Made by a program: the position numbers and the translations under genes
NCBI RefSeq assembly: GCF_013466985.1
Contig: NZ_CP059164.1
Location: 3,791,001-3,855,000, forward strand
Source of the DNA: Nocardioides ungokensis
Lineage (GTDB): Bacteria; Actinomycetota; Actinomycetes; Propionibacteriales; Nocardioidaceae
Direction: 5' to 3'
DNA length: 64,000 bases
The notes under the pieces: generated by a model
What the model was told of the DNA's origin: nothing
Databases searched by the model: none
The model's input: the letters and a program-made list of their open reading frames with translations, nothing else
Shown: positions 1 through 9,642 of the stretch, in pieces
How positions within the stretch are numbered: the stretch's first letter is position 1
Layout of the letters: each line of letters begins with the position of its first letter

Positions 1-392
1 TCGTAGAGGATCAGGCCCGAGCCCACGTAGGGACGCTCCCACCCGAGGCGGGTCAGCGGATAGAGGAACGGCACCGGGCGGACCAGGTGCGGGGCGATCC
101 GGGTGAGCAGCAGGCCACGCTCCTGCAGGGCCTCACGGACCAGTGCGAAGTCGAGCATCTCCAGGTAGCGCAGGCCGCCGTGCACCAGCTTGCTGCTGCG
201 GCTGCTGGTGCCGCTGGCCAGGTCGCGCTGCTCGAGCAGGCCGGTGCTCAGCCCCCGCGTGACCGCGTCCAGCGCGGTGCCGACCCCCACCACCCCGCCG
301 CCCACGACGAGGACGTCGAGCTCGTCGGGGGACGCCAGCGCCGCCAGCGCGTGGTCCCGGGACTGCGGGCTGAGGGCGCTGGGCTGGTTCAT
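1..392 (-). CDS. glpD: glycerol-3-phosphate dehydrogenase, N-terminal part (runs off window)
   Basis: The first 130 residues of an FAD-dependent glycerol-3-phosphate dehydrogenase, which oxidises sn-glycerol 3-phosphate to dihydroxyacetone phosphate and passes electrons to the membrane quinone pool. Visible in the sequence are the Rossmann FAD-binding stretch DVLVVGGGVVGVGTALDA (residues 26-43) and the family signature GTSSRSSKLVHGG (61-73) followed by LRYLE. The ATG at 392-390 gives the normal N-terminal length. The rest of the protein lies beyond the left edge, so substrate-binding residues cannot be judged. The next gene on this strand ends at 437, leaving 44 bases between them. Confidence 0.88.
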   Translation of the reverse strand, partial: MNQPSALSPQSRDHALAALASPDELDVLVVGGGVVGVGTALDAVTRGLSTGLLEQRDLASGTSSRSSKLVHGGLRYLEMLDFALVREALQERGLLLTRIAPHLVRPVPFLYPLTRLGWERPYVGSGLILY

Positions 393-436
393 GACCCCAG
401 TGTGCGTGACCCCGGCTCGTGTGACGAGGGTCGAGC

Positions 437-1240
437 TCAGCGGCGGCGGGGCCCGAGGGAAGGGCGCCGGTCGGCGTGCATGGTGCGCGCCGCGCGGGTC
501 TCGGCGACCACCGCCGGGTCGAGCTCGGCGACGGCCAGCCCCTCCTCCTCGCCGAGCCGGGCGAGCGGGCGGCCCTCGGGGTCGTAGACCGCGGAGCCCC
601 CGATGAACTCGTAGGGTCCGCACGGCCCGGTCATCGCCGCGAGGACGACGTACATCCCGTTGTCCAGAGCCCGCGCAGGCAGGGCCAGGTCGCGGCGATG
701 GCCCCCGCCGGGGAAGAAGGCGGCGGAGCTGAGGTACGCCGAGGCGCCGTCGTCGGCGGCGGCCCGCGCGTGCTCGGGGAACGAGCTGTCGTAGCAGATC
801 GACAGCCCCAGCTCGACGCCGTCGACAGTGATCGAGGCGCCGTGGTCGCCGTGGACGAAGAACGGCGTCTCGTCGCTGTCGAGGTGCTGCTTGTCGTAGG
901 GGGCGCTCACCTCGCCCGACGGGAGGACCACGAGCATCGACAGCGTCTTGACCGCCCCCCGCTGCAGCGGTGTGGACACGACGACGACCGCGTCCGCGGC
1001 GGCCGCCGCGGTGCGCAGCGGGTCGAGCCAGCCGCCGTCGAGGTCCCCGGCCGAGGGCACCGGACCGAGGAACACGCCCAGGTCGTAGCCGGTCAGGAAC
1101 GCCTCGGGCAGCAGCACCAGCCGCGCGCCCTGGCTCCCGGCGAGCGACACCAGGCGCGCCGCCGTGGTCACGTTGGCCGCCACGTCACCTGAGGCGACGA
1201 CCGCCTGGCCCGCGGCCACGCGCAGCGGCCCGGGCGTCAC
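437..1240 (-). CDS. carbon-nitrogen (nitrilase-superfamily) hydrolase
   Basis: A 267-residue cytosolic amidase of the nitrilase superfamily, cleaving a C-N bond in an unidentified amide. The Glu-Lys-Cys catalytic triad is visible: Glu46 in LLPEAF, Lys117 in YDKQH and Cys149 in SICYDSSFPE. The open frame extends upstream, but the first recognisable residues (PLRVAAGQAVV) begin just after a GTG at 1240 that overlaps the guaB3 stop as GTGA. I take that as the start and infer translational coupling. It is the last gene of a guaB-guaB3-amidase run on the minus strand. Substrate could be a short omega-amide or nitrile; the sequence alone does not decide. Confidence 0.85.
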   Translation of the reverse strand: MTPGPLRVAAGQAVVASGDVAANVTTAARLVSLAGSQGARLVLLPEAFLTGYDLGVFLGPVPSAGDLDGGWLDPLRTAAAAADAVVVVSTPLQRGAVKTLSMLVVLPSGEVSAPYDKQHLDSDETPFFVHGDHGASITVDGVELGLSICYDSSFPEHARAAADDGASAYLSSAAFFPGGGHRRDLALPARALDNGMYVVLAAMTGPCGPYEFIGGSAVYDPEGRPLARLGEEEGLAVAELDPAVVAETRAARTMHADRRPSLGPRRR

Positions 1241-2343
1241 TCGACGACGACCTCGACCCGCTGGAACTCCTTGAGGTCGGTGTAGCCGGTGGTGGCCATC
1301 GACCGGCGCAGCGCGCCGATCAGGTTCATGGTGCCGTCGGCGACGCGGGAGGGGCCGAACAGGATCTCCTCGAGGGTGCCGACCGCCTCGAAGCCGACGC
1401 GCTGGCCGCGGGGCAGCTCCGCGTGGTGGGCCTCGGCGCCCCAGTGGAAGCCGCGGCCCGGAGCGTCGGAGGCACGCGCGAACGGCGACCCGACCATGAC
1501 CGCGTCGGCACCGCACGCGATGGCCTTGGCGATGTCGCCCGACCGGCCGATCGAGCCGTCGGCGATCACGTGGACGTAGCGGCCGCCGGACTCGTCGAGG
1601 TAGTCGCGGCGCGCGGCGGCCACGTCGGCGACGGCCGAGGCCATCGGCACGGCGACGCCGAGCACGGTGCGGGTGGTGTGGGCGGCCCCGCCGCCGAAGC
1701 CGACCAGCACACCGGCGGCGCCGGTGCGCATCAGGTGAAGCGCGGCCTGGTAGGTCGCGCAGCCGCCGACGATGACCGGGACGTCCAGCTCGTAGATGAA
1801 CTCCTTGAGGTTCAGCGGCTCCGCCTGCGAGGACACGTGCTCGGCCGAGACGGTGGTGCCGCGGATGACGAACATGTCGACACCCGCGTCCACGACGGTC
1901 TTGGCGAACTCCTTGGTCCGCTGCGGCGACAGCGAGCCCGCAACGGTCACCCCGGCCACGCGCATCTCCTTGAGCCGCTCCGTGATCAGCTCGGCGCGGA
2001 TCGGCTCGGCGTACATCTCCTGCATGCGGCGGGTCGCATCGCTGCCCTCGAGGCCGGCGACCTCCTCGAGCAGCTCGGTCGGGTCGTCGTAGCGCGTCCA
2101 GAGGCCCTCGAGGTCGAGCACCCCGAGCCCGCCGAAGCGGCCGAACGCGATCGCGGTCTCGGGCGACATCACCGAGTCCATCGGCGCCGCCATCACCGGC
2201 AGCTCGAAGCGGTAGGCGTCGATCTGCCAGGCAACGCTCACCTCCTCGGGGTCGCGGGTGCGTCGCGACGGCACGATCGCCACGTCGTCGAAGGAGTAGG
2301 CGCGGCGGGCGCGCTTGGCTCGCCCGATCTCGATCTCGGTCAC
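1237..2343 (-). CDS. guaB3: GuaB3-family IMP dehydrogenase-related protein
   Basis: A 368-residue TIM-barrel protein of the GuaB3 family, found in actinobacteria next to true GuaB. It lacks the CBS pair of IMP dehydrogenase and matches its barrel from YSFDDVAIVPSRRTRDP (residues 16-32) onward. The catalytic-loop segment reads GGGAAHTTRTV, placing His222 where GuaB has its active-site Cys312, so normal IMP oxidation through a covalent Cys adduct is not expected here. The start ATG at 2343 lies one base after the guaB stop, and its own stop overlaps the amidase start. Probable roles are regulatory or an alternative purine reaction; this is inference. Confidence 0.9.
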   Translation of the reverse strand: MTEIEIGRAKRARRAYSFDDVAIVPSRRTRDPEEVSVAWQIDAYRFELPVMAAPMDSVMSPETAIAFGRFGGLGVLDLEGLWTRYDDPTELLEEVAGLEGSDATRRMQEMYAEPIRAELITERLKEMRVAGVTVAGSLSPQRTKEFAKTVVDAGVDMFVIRGTTVSAEHVSSQAEPLNLKEFIYELDVPVIVGGCATYQAALHLMRTGAAGVLVGFGGGAAHTTRTVLGVAVPMASAVADVAAARRDYLDESGGRYVHVIADGSIGRSGDIAKAIACGADAVMVGSPFARASDAPGRGFHWGAEAHHAELPRGQRVGFEAVGTLEEILFGPSRVADGTMNLIGALRRSMATTGYTDLKEFQRVEVVVE

Positions 2344-2344
2344 G

Positions 2345-3847
2345 TCAGCGTCCTGTGTAGTTGGGGGCCTCGACGGTCATCTGCACGTCGTGGGGGTGGC
2401 TCTCCTTGAGCGAGGCGGAGGTGATCCGCACGAAGCGGCCCTTCTCCTGCAGCTCGGGGATGGTGCGGGCGCCGACGTAGAACATCGACTGGTTGAGGCC
2501 ACCGACCAGCTGGTGCGAGACGGCCGCCAGCGGGCCGCGGTAGGCGACCTGCCCCTCGATGCCCTCGGGGACGATCTTGTCGTCGCTGGTGACCTCGGCC
2601 TGGAAGTAGCGGTCCTTGGAGTAGGACTTCTTGCCGCGGCTCGACATCGCGGCGAGCGAGCCCATCCCCCGGTAGGACTTGTACTGCTTGCCGTTGACGA
2701 AGACCAGCTCGCCCGGTGACTCCTCGCAGCCGGCGAGCAGCGAGCCCAGCATCACCGTGTCGGCCCCGGCCACGACGGCCTTGGCGATCTCACCGGAGTG
2801 CTTCATGCCGCCGTCGGCGATGAGCGGGACCCCGGCCGGCCTGGTGGCCAGCGACGCCTCGTAGACCGCGGTGACCTGGGGGACGCCCACGCCGGTGACG
2901 ACGCGGGTGGTGCAGATGGAGCCCGGACCCACGCCGACCTTGACCGCGTCGGCGCCGGCGTCGACGAAGGCCTGAGCGCCCTCGCGCGTGGCGACGTTGC
3001 CGCCGATCACCTGGACGTGCCGGGTCGCCGGGTCGGTCTTGAGGCGCTTGACCGTCTCGAGCAGGAGGCGCACGTTGCCGTGGGCGGTGTCGGCGACGAG
3101 CACGTCGACCCCGGCCTCGACCAGCGTGGTGGCGCGCTGCCAGGCATCCCCGAAGTAGCCGATCGCGGCGCCGACGAGCAGCCGGCCGTCGGCGTCGTAC
3201 GACGCGTGCGGGAACTGCTCGGACTTCACGAAGTCCTTGACCGTGATCAGGCCGGCCAGGCGGCCGTCGGCGTCGACCAGCGGCAGCCGCTCGCGCTTGT
3301 GCTTGCGCAGCAGCAGGGTGGCCTCGTCGCGGGAGATGCCGACGGGTCCGGTGATCAGCGGCATCGGCGTCATCACCTCGTCGACCTTCGTGGTCGCCCA
3401 CTCGGCGACCGGGGTGAAGCGCAGGTCGCGGTTGGTGATGATGCCGAGGAGGCGCTCGTCGGAGTCGACCACGGGGAGGCCGGAGACGCGGTACTCACCG
3501 CAGATGCGGTCGAGCTCCTCCAGCGTCGCGTCCGGCCCGATCGTGACCGGGTTGGAGATGATGCCGGTCTGGGTCCGCTTGACGAGGTCGACCTGGTAGG
3601 CCTGGTCCTCGATCGAGAGGTTGCGGTGCAGGACCCCCAGCCCGCCCTGGCGCGCCATCGCGATCGCCATCCGGGACTCGGTGACGGTGTCCATGGCGGC
3701 GCTGACCAGCGGCACCTTGATCGAGATCTCGCGCGTCAGCCGCGAGGTCGTGTCGATGTCCGACGGCGCCAGGTCGGAGTGACCCGGCAGCAGCAGGACG
3801 TCGTCGTAGGTCAGGCCCAGGGCGGCGAACTTCTCGGGGAGCTCCAC
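2345..3847 (-). CDS. guaB: inosine-5'-monophosphate dehydrogenase
   Basis: A 500-residue IMP dehydrogenase, the NAD-dependent step from IMP to XMP that commits purines to guanine nucleotides. The order is a short barrel start (LTYDDVLLLPG, 11-21), paired CBS domains (about 98-210), then the rest of the barrel with the catalytic loop GVGPGSICTTRVV, Cys312, and the flap-region residues YRGMGS. The length is normal for the family and the frame is intact. The start is GTG at 3847; a TAGGAT -10-like box ends six bases upstream, so the transcript may be leaderless. It is the first gene of the guaB-guaB3-amidase run. Confidence 0.97.
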   Translation of the reverse strand: MELPEKFAALGLTYDDVLLLPGHSDLAPSDIDTTSRLTREISIKVPLVSAAMDTVTESRMAIAMARQGGLGVLHRNLSIEDQAYQVDLVKRTQTGIISNPVTIGPDATLEELDRICGEYRVSGLPVVDSDERLLGIITNRDLRFTPVAEWATTKVDEVMTPMPLITGPVGISRDEATLLLRKHKRERLPLVDADGRLAGLITVKDFVKSEQFPHASYDADGRLLVGAAIGYFGDAWQRATTLVEAGVDVLVADTAHGNVRLLLETVKRLKTDPATRHVQVIGGNVATREGAQAFVDAGADAVKVGVGPGSICTTRVVTGVGVPQVTAVYEASLATRPAGVPLIADGGMKHSGEIAKAVVAGADTVMLGSLLAGCEESPGELVFVNGKQYKSYRGMGSLAAMSSRGKKSYSKDRYFQAEVTSDDKIVPEGIEGQVAYRGPLAAVSHQLVGGLNQSMFYVGARTIPELQEKGRFVRITSASLKESHPHDVQMTVEAPNYTGR

Positions 3848-3853
3848 CCGGTC

Positions 3854-3859
3854 ATCCTA
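3854..3859 (-). promoter_or_regulatory. possible -10 box of guaB (leaderless)
   Basis: TAGGAT on the minus strand with six bases between it and the guaB GTG, which would put the transcription start at or next to the start codon. I see no convincing -35 element. Confidence 0.35.
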
Positions 3860-3893
3860 CCGAGCGACCGCGCCGCGCTCCGACTCGACGGGG

Positions 3894-4805
3894 TCAGGCG
3901 TCCAGCGGTCGCAGCGAGCGGACCGGCACCCTCACGGTGAGCTCGTCGGCCGCCATCCGGATCCGGGCCCGCAGGCCGGCCGCGAGCACCATCGGCAGCA
4001 CCGCCTGGTTGTCCGCCCGGGTGGTGAGCACGATCTCCGTGGCGCCCATCGAGCCCGCCAGGCGGGCGGCGTCGACCAGGAGGCGGGTGCCGATCCCGCG
4101 GCGCTGCCACGCAGGATCGACCCGCAGCGTCACCGGCCGGACGTCCTCCTCGGCACCGTCCTCCTCGGCACCGGGCGGCCCGACGATCGCCAGTCCGACC
4201 GGGACCTCCTCGATCACGGCACGCACCGCGTCGCCCTCGACGGCGTACTGCGGCGTCGATCCGGTGCCGACCCGCCGGGGCGAGGGGGCCGACGCCACCT
4301 CCCGACCACGGGCGAGGACGTCGGAGACCAGGTCGGCCATCGCGGCGCCGCGGGCGTGCTCGGTGGCGGTGAACGGGGCGGTACGCCGCACCTGCACCTG
4401 CACCTCCCCCACGGTCATGTCCATGACGTCCTGCACGGGGCCGAGCGAGCCCTGCTCCGGGTCGGCCTCGGCGTCGAAGAGCATCGCCACCACCTCGGGG
4501 AACGTGGCCGGGCGGGCCAGGATCCGGCGCGCGGCCTGGACGTAGCGGGTCGGCTGGTCGGTGAGCGCCGCCTCGGTGCAGGGCGCCGCACTGACAGCGC
4601 GCCCACCGGACGCCTCGACGATCTCGGCGATCTCCGGCAGCCCCCATCCCTCGGGAGTGCGCAGCACCAGCTCGTCGGTGACGGCGTCGATGCCCGGGAA
4701 GATCTGCAGGCCGAGGATGTTGACGCCTGCCTCGCCACAGCTCCTGGCCAGGACGGCCAGCGATCCCGGACGGTCGGGCAGGGTCGTGCGAACGCGCCAG
4801 AGCAT
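3894..4805 (-). CDS. ACT domain plus GNAT acetyltransferase protein
   Basis: A 303-residue protein. The N-terminus is an ACT-type ligand-binding domain (LWRVRTTLPDRPGSLAVLA, then VNILGLQIFP; about residues 2-75), as found in amino-acid-responsive regulators. The C-terminal half (about 165-303) is a GNAT fold with the acetyl-CoA loop WQRRGIGTRLL. The open frame runs 28 codons further upstream, but the ATG at 4805 has a GAGGGGG ribosome-binding sequence just before it and opens the ACT domain directly. It probably acetylates a small molecule or protein in response to an amino acid; the target is unknown. The gene stands alone, 46 bases upstream of guaB on the same strand. Confidence 0.8.
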   Translation of the reverse strand: MLWRVRTTLPDRPGSLAVLARSCGEAGVNILGLQIFPGIDAVTDELVLRTPEGWGLPEIAEIVEASGGRAVSAAPCTEAALTDQPTRYVQAARRILARPATFPEVVAMLFDAEADPEQGSLGPVQDVMDMTVGEVQVQVRRTAPFTATEHARGAAMADLVSDVLARGREVASAPSPRRVGTGSTPQYAVEGDAVRAVIEEVPVGLAIVGPPGAEEDGAEEDVRPVTLRVDPAWQRRGIGTRLLVDAARLAGSMGATEIVLTTRADNQAVLPMVLAAGLRARIRMAADELTVRVPVRSLRPLDA

Positions 4806-4923
4806 GGGTTCCCCCTCGTGGATGGTGCAGACAGGGGAACAGTGCCCCGACGACGTTGCAGGTCTGGAACACCCGTGTTTCACCCGCATGACACCTGTGC
4901 CGGCACCTGCGAGGCTGGCCTGC

Positions 4924-5085
4924 GTGAGCGGCTGGATCTACTTTCTCCACCCTCCCCGACGGAACTTCGCGGACACCATGTCGGCCGCGGAGGAGTAGGC
5001 CTTCGGGGCGCACTTCGCCTATCTGCAGGAGCTCCTCGCCGAGGGCGTCCTGGTGCTCGCCGGGCCGACCCTCGGCGAGCGGTAG
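4924..5085 (+). pseudogene. YciI-like protein remnant
   Basis: Reading from the GTG at 4924 gives SGWIYFLHPPRRNFADTMS, an in-frame TAG at 4996-4998, then AFGAHFAYLQELLAEGVLVL, AGPTLGER and a second TAG at 5083. Together these match the first half of YciI-type (YCII domain) ferredoxin-like proteins of about 100 residues. Two stops interrupt one otherwise continuous frame, and the second half is missing before the groEL terminator. A sequence error could explain one stop, but not the missing C-terminus, so I call it a decayed gene. Confidence 0.65.
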
Positions 5086-5135
5086 ACAACCGGAGTCCGC
5101 GCCGCGCAGGCACGTCGACCCACGACGACCCCAGA

Positions 5136-5178
5136 ACGCAGCGACCCCGCCCGGACGAGCCGGGCGGGGTCGCTGCGT
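5136..5178 (-). terminator. hairpin terminator after groEL
   Basis: A perfect 19-bp inverted repeat (arms 5136-5154 and 5160-5178, loop ACGAG) lying 11 bases past the groEL stop. It has no clear T tract, as is common in high-GC actinobacteria. It could also stop transcription coming from the left through the YciI remnant. Confidence 0.75.
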
Positions 5179-5189
5179 ATACGGGTCGA

Positions 5190-6816
<1,627 letters not shown>

Positions 6817-6893
6817 TGCTCTCCTCAAAGAGATCGAGCCGTGCCCCCGGGCGTGCGCCGGGGCGCTCGCTCAGGGACACGACTCAGGGGAAT

Positions 6894-7186
6894 TCAGGAA
6901 ACGACGGCAAGCACGTCGCGGGCGGAGAGGATCAGGAACTCCGACCCGCCGTACTTGACCTCGGTGCCGCCGTACTTGCTGTAGATGACTTGTCGCCGAC
7001 GGCCACGTCCAGCGGGACGCGGTTGCCGTTTGTCGTCGATGCGACCCGGACCGGTCGCCACGACCTCGCCCTCCTGGGGCTTCTCCTTGGCGGTGTCGGG
7101 ATGACCAGGCCGGACGCCGTGGTCTGCTCGGCCTCGAGCGGCTTGACGACGATGCGGTCCTCGAGGGGCTTGATGTTGACCGACAC
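6894..7186 (-). CDS. groES: 10 kDa co-chaperonin GroES (frame broken by indels)
   Basis: Co-chaperonin lid of GroEL. After correction it reads SVNIKPLEDRIVVKPLEAE at the N-terminus, GEVVATGPGRIDDK in the middle, and KYGGTEVKYGGSEFLIL at the end, about 97 residues, normal for the family. Three single-base changes break the frame: a lost G before TAKEKPQEG (about 7100), an extra base in the RIDDKGN segment (about 7030), and a lost G before VIYSKYGG (about 6988). The net change of minus one matches the 293-base span. The start is the GTG at 7186. It is the first gene of the heat-shock operon; two CIRCE operators lie upstream. Confidence 0.9.
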
Positions 7187-7315
7187 GATGTCGACCTCCA
7201 CTTTCTCCACTTGTCTGACGTAGGGCTTGGAGCACTCCGGGTGACGGGAGTCCTCCGGACGTTGGGGCTTGCTGGGAGGTACGCCGTCGCGGGGGTCGCA
7301 CTTCGCTCGCAAGCG

Positions 7316-7342
7316 CTGGCACCCTCGTGGTGAGAGTGCCAG
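7316..7342 (-). promoter_or_regulatory. CIRCE operator 1 (HrcA site)
   Basis: CTGGCACCC, nine bases, GAGTGCCAG. It fits the 9-9-9 layout of the CIRCE element bound by the heat-shock repressor HrcA, with one arm mismatch. It lies 130 bases upstream of groES. Confidence 0.8.
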
Positions 7343-7350
7343 TCCTGACG

Positions 7351-7377
7351 TTAGCACTCGGCCCGAATGAGTGCCAG
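7351..7377 (-). promoter_or_regulatory. CIRCE operator 2 (HrcA site)
   Basis: TTAGCACTC, nine bases, GAGTGCCAG: seven of nine bases in the right arm and all nine in the left match the CIRCE consensus TTAGCACTC-N9-GAGTGCTAA. Its centre is 35 bp from that of operator 1. Temperature-dependent repression of groES-groEL by HrcA is the expected outcome; the divergent methyltransferase gene starts only 36 bases away and could be affected too. Confidence 0.92.
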
Positions 7378-7413
7378 CGATGGTCGGCTCCGGGTCTCTG
7401 ACAGGATCGACGC

Positions 7414-8570
7414 GTGGACCTCGACGACTTCCGGTGGCTGCTGACCGACGACGGCCAGGCACTGCTCGCCCGGGCCGCCGAGGCCCCCGACGACCCGCTG
7501 CGCGCCCAGACCCAGCTGCGCCGGCACGCGGCGCCGGGCCACGTCGCGGCGGCGATGACCCAGGTCGCGCTGCGCCGCCGGGCAGAGGCCAAGTTCGGCG
7601 ACCTCGCCGCCCGCATGTACTTCACCCCGGACGGGCTCGAGCAGGCCACCCGGTTCCCCGTCGCACGGCACCGCGCGGCCCGCCTCGAGGCCGCCGCCAC
7701 CCGCACGGTCATCGACCTCGGCTGCGGGATCGGGGGCGACCTCGTCGCGTTCGCCTCGGCCGGGATGATCTGTGCAGGCGTCGACCTGGACCCGCTGCGG
7801 GTGGAGGTGGCTGCCGCGAACCTGGCGGCGCTCGGGCTCGACGGCGCGGTGCAGGTCGCCGACGCCACGGAGGTCGATCCCACGCCGTTCGACGTCGCCT
7901 TCGCCGACCCGGCCCGCCGGTCCGCCCGGGGCCGCACCTTCGACGTGGACGACTGGACCCCGCCGTGGTCGTTCGTGGAGCGGCTGCTGCATCGCGACTC
8001 CTGCGTCAAGGTGGCACCGGGCATCCCCCACGATCTGGTGCCCGACGGTGTCGAGGCCGAGTGGGTCAGCGACCACGGCGAGGTCAAGGAGGCCGCGCTG
8101 TGGTCGGGCCGGCTGGCCACGACCGCCCGGCGCGCCACGGTCATCGGTGAGGGAGGCCTGGCCAGCCTCACCGACGAGGACGACCCCGGGGCCGGTGTGG
8201 TTCCGGTCGGGCGCTACCTCTATGAGCCCGACGGCGCGGTGATCCGCGCGGGGCTGGTCACCGCGGTCGCGGCCGACCTGCACGGCGGCCTGGTCGACGC
8301 CCACATCGCCTACGTGACGTCCGACGAGGCCTCCGCGACGCCGTTCGCGCGGGTTACGAGGTGCTCGAGGAGCTGCCCTACCGAGAGAAGCCGCTGCGGG
8401 CCGCGCTGCGCGAGCGCCGGATCGGCCGGCTGACCATCAAGAAGCGTGGCGTCGACGTCGTGCCCGACGAGCTCCGCAAGCGCCTCGACCTCACCGGTGA
8501 CGCCGAGGCGACCATCGTGCTCACCCGCGTCGCCGGGAGCGGCACCGCGCTGCTCGTCCGGCCCCTCTGA
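7414..8570 (+). CDS. class I SAM methyltransferase with THUMP-like C-terminus (one frameshift)
   Basis: A protein of about 385 residues with an alpha-helical N-terminus, a Rossmann SAM-binding core (TVIDLGCGIGGDLVAFAS, then GVDLDPLRVEVAAANL) and a motif like that of N-methylating enzymes (VAFADPARRSA). The C-terminal part (LPYREKPLRAALRERRIGRL and KKRGVDVVPDELRKRL) resembles the THUMP-like domain of actinobacterial methyltransferases. A single lost G near 8352 (TTC GCG CGG then GTTAC instead of GGTTAC) breaks the frame; the remainder continues to the TGA at 8570. The start is GTG at 7414, divergent from groES. RNA is a plausible substrate by family, but nothing here proves it. Confidence 0.8.
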
Positions 8571-8584
8571 CCCCGCCGGGGGTC
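8569..8584. terminator. short hairpin between converging genes
   Basis: GACCCC-GCCG-GGGGTC, overlapping the stop of the methyltransferase gene and ending five bases before the stop of the cobalamin-binding gene on the other strand. It could act as a two-way terminator; there is no T tract. Confidence 0.4.
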
Positions 8585-8588
8585 GCCG

Positions 8589-9602
8589 TCAGGCAGAGGC
8601 CTCGGGGATGCCGTCGTCCGTCGGTGCGGCGGCCCCGGCGAGGAACACGCGCGCCAGCGGGTGGCCGCGCAGCGGCCGGGCGAGCAGGTCCCAGATCTCG
8701 CCGACCAGCCCGGGTGGCCCGCCCCGCCTGCCGAGCACCTGCCCGAGCCAGTGGCGCACCTCGACGATGATCGACTCGTCGCCGGTGACCAGCGCTGCCG
8801 CCAGGCAGCCGAGGACGTGGTCGACGTGCCCCTCGAGCTCGATCCACCACGCGGGACGCGACCCGTCCACGGCGTGCCGGTGTCCGAGGGTGCGCACCAC
8901 GTGCGGGGTGATCTGGCTGCGGAAGCCGAGGATCCAGGCCGCCTCGGCGTCGGCCGGGCCCTCCTCGGGCCTCCGCCGCCGACGTCCGCGGCGGGAGCTC
9001 CTCGAGGACACGGAGGACGTCCCCCACCGTGGGCGCGTACGCCGTGGCGCCGAGCGCCGCGCGCGCCGTTCGTCGCCCCCGAAGGCGCGACCACCCACGA
9101 TGACCGGGATGCCGATGGCACCGATGCTGCCGAAGAGCCCCTTCTGCGACGCCAGCGACGAGGTCAGCGAGGCGCTGAACAGCACCGCACGCGGCTTGCG
9201 CACGAGCACCTCGCTGAGCAGGTCGTGCGGCTCGGGGTCGCCGCCGAGGTAGTCGACCCGGTAGCCCGCCACGCGCAGGGTCTCGGCCACCACGAGGGCC
9301 GGCAGGGCGTGCCGCTCCCCCTCGATGCAGGACACGAGCACGAGCGGTCGCGACGGGTCGGGCGGCGGCGCGAAAGAGCCGAGCCAGTGCACCAGGCCCT
9401 CGTTGATCGCCGTCGCCGTGTGCTCCTGGGACACTGTCCACTCGCCGTCGAGCCAGAGGTCACCCACGCGGGCCTGCGCGGGCACGATGAGCTCGTCGAC
9501 GATCTCGAGGGTGGAGCGTCCGGCCTCCTGGAGCCGCTTCACCGCCGCCATGGCGGCATGCCGGTCGCCGACGCTCAGCGCCTGCCAGTAGTCCTCGTCC
9601 AC
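8589..9602 (-). CDS. B12-binding sensor-like protein without DNA-binding domain (two compensating indels)
   Basis: A 337-residue protein. Residues about 1-80 form the four-helix B12-binding cap, with a W-x9-EH motif (WLDGEWTVSQEH) of the kind that covers the upper face of cobalamin in CarH-type photoreceptors. The Rossmann-like B12-binding domain follows (PLVLVSCIEGERHALPALVV to GIPVIVGGRAFGGDE), with EGERHALP where many relatives have DxHxxG. The last 100 residues are not recognised. The middle is read in another frame between about 9058 and 8970 (LGATAYAPTVGDVLRVLEEL is the true reading); two single-base errors cancel. No MerR domain is present, so it would act through a partner. Start is GTG at 9602. 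Confidence 0.75.
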   Translation of the reverse strand: MDEDYWQALSVGDRHAAMAAVKRLQEAGRSTLEIVDELIVPAQARVGDLWLDGEWTVSQEHTATAINEGLVHWLGSFAPPPDPSRPLVLVSCIEGERHALPALVVAETLRVAGYRVDYLGGDPEPHDLLSEVLVRKPRAVLFSASLTSSLASQKGLFGSIGAIGIPVIVGGRAFGGDERRARRSAPRRTRPRWGTSSVSSRSSRRGRRRRRPEEGPADAEAAWILGFRSQITPHVVRTLGHRHAVDGSRPAWWIELEGHVDHVLGCLAAALVTGDESIIVEVRHWLGQVLGRRGGPPGLVGEIWDLLARPLRGHPLARVFLAGAAAPTDDGIPEASA

Positions 9603-9642
9603 GGGTCTCCGTCCTTCTCGACCCGCCGACCTCACGACGGGC

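Noticed and set aside
970..2409. Long plus-strand open frame opposite guaB3 (479 codons)
   Set aside because: A shadow of the real minus-strand gene in high-GC DNA; no recognisable protein pattern and guaB3 is certain.
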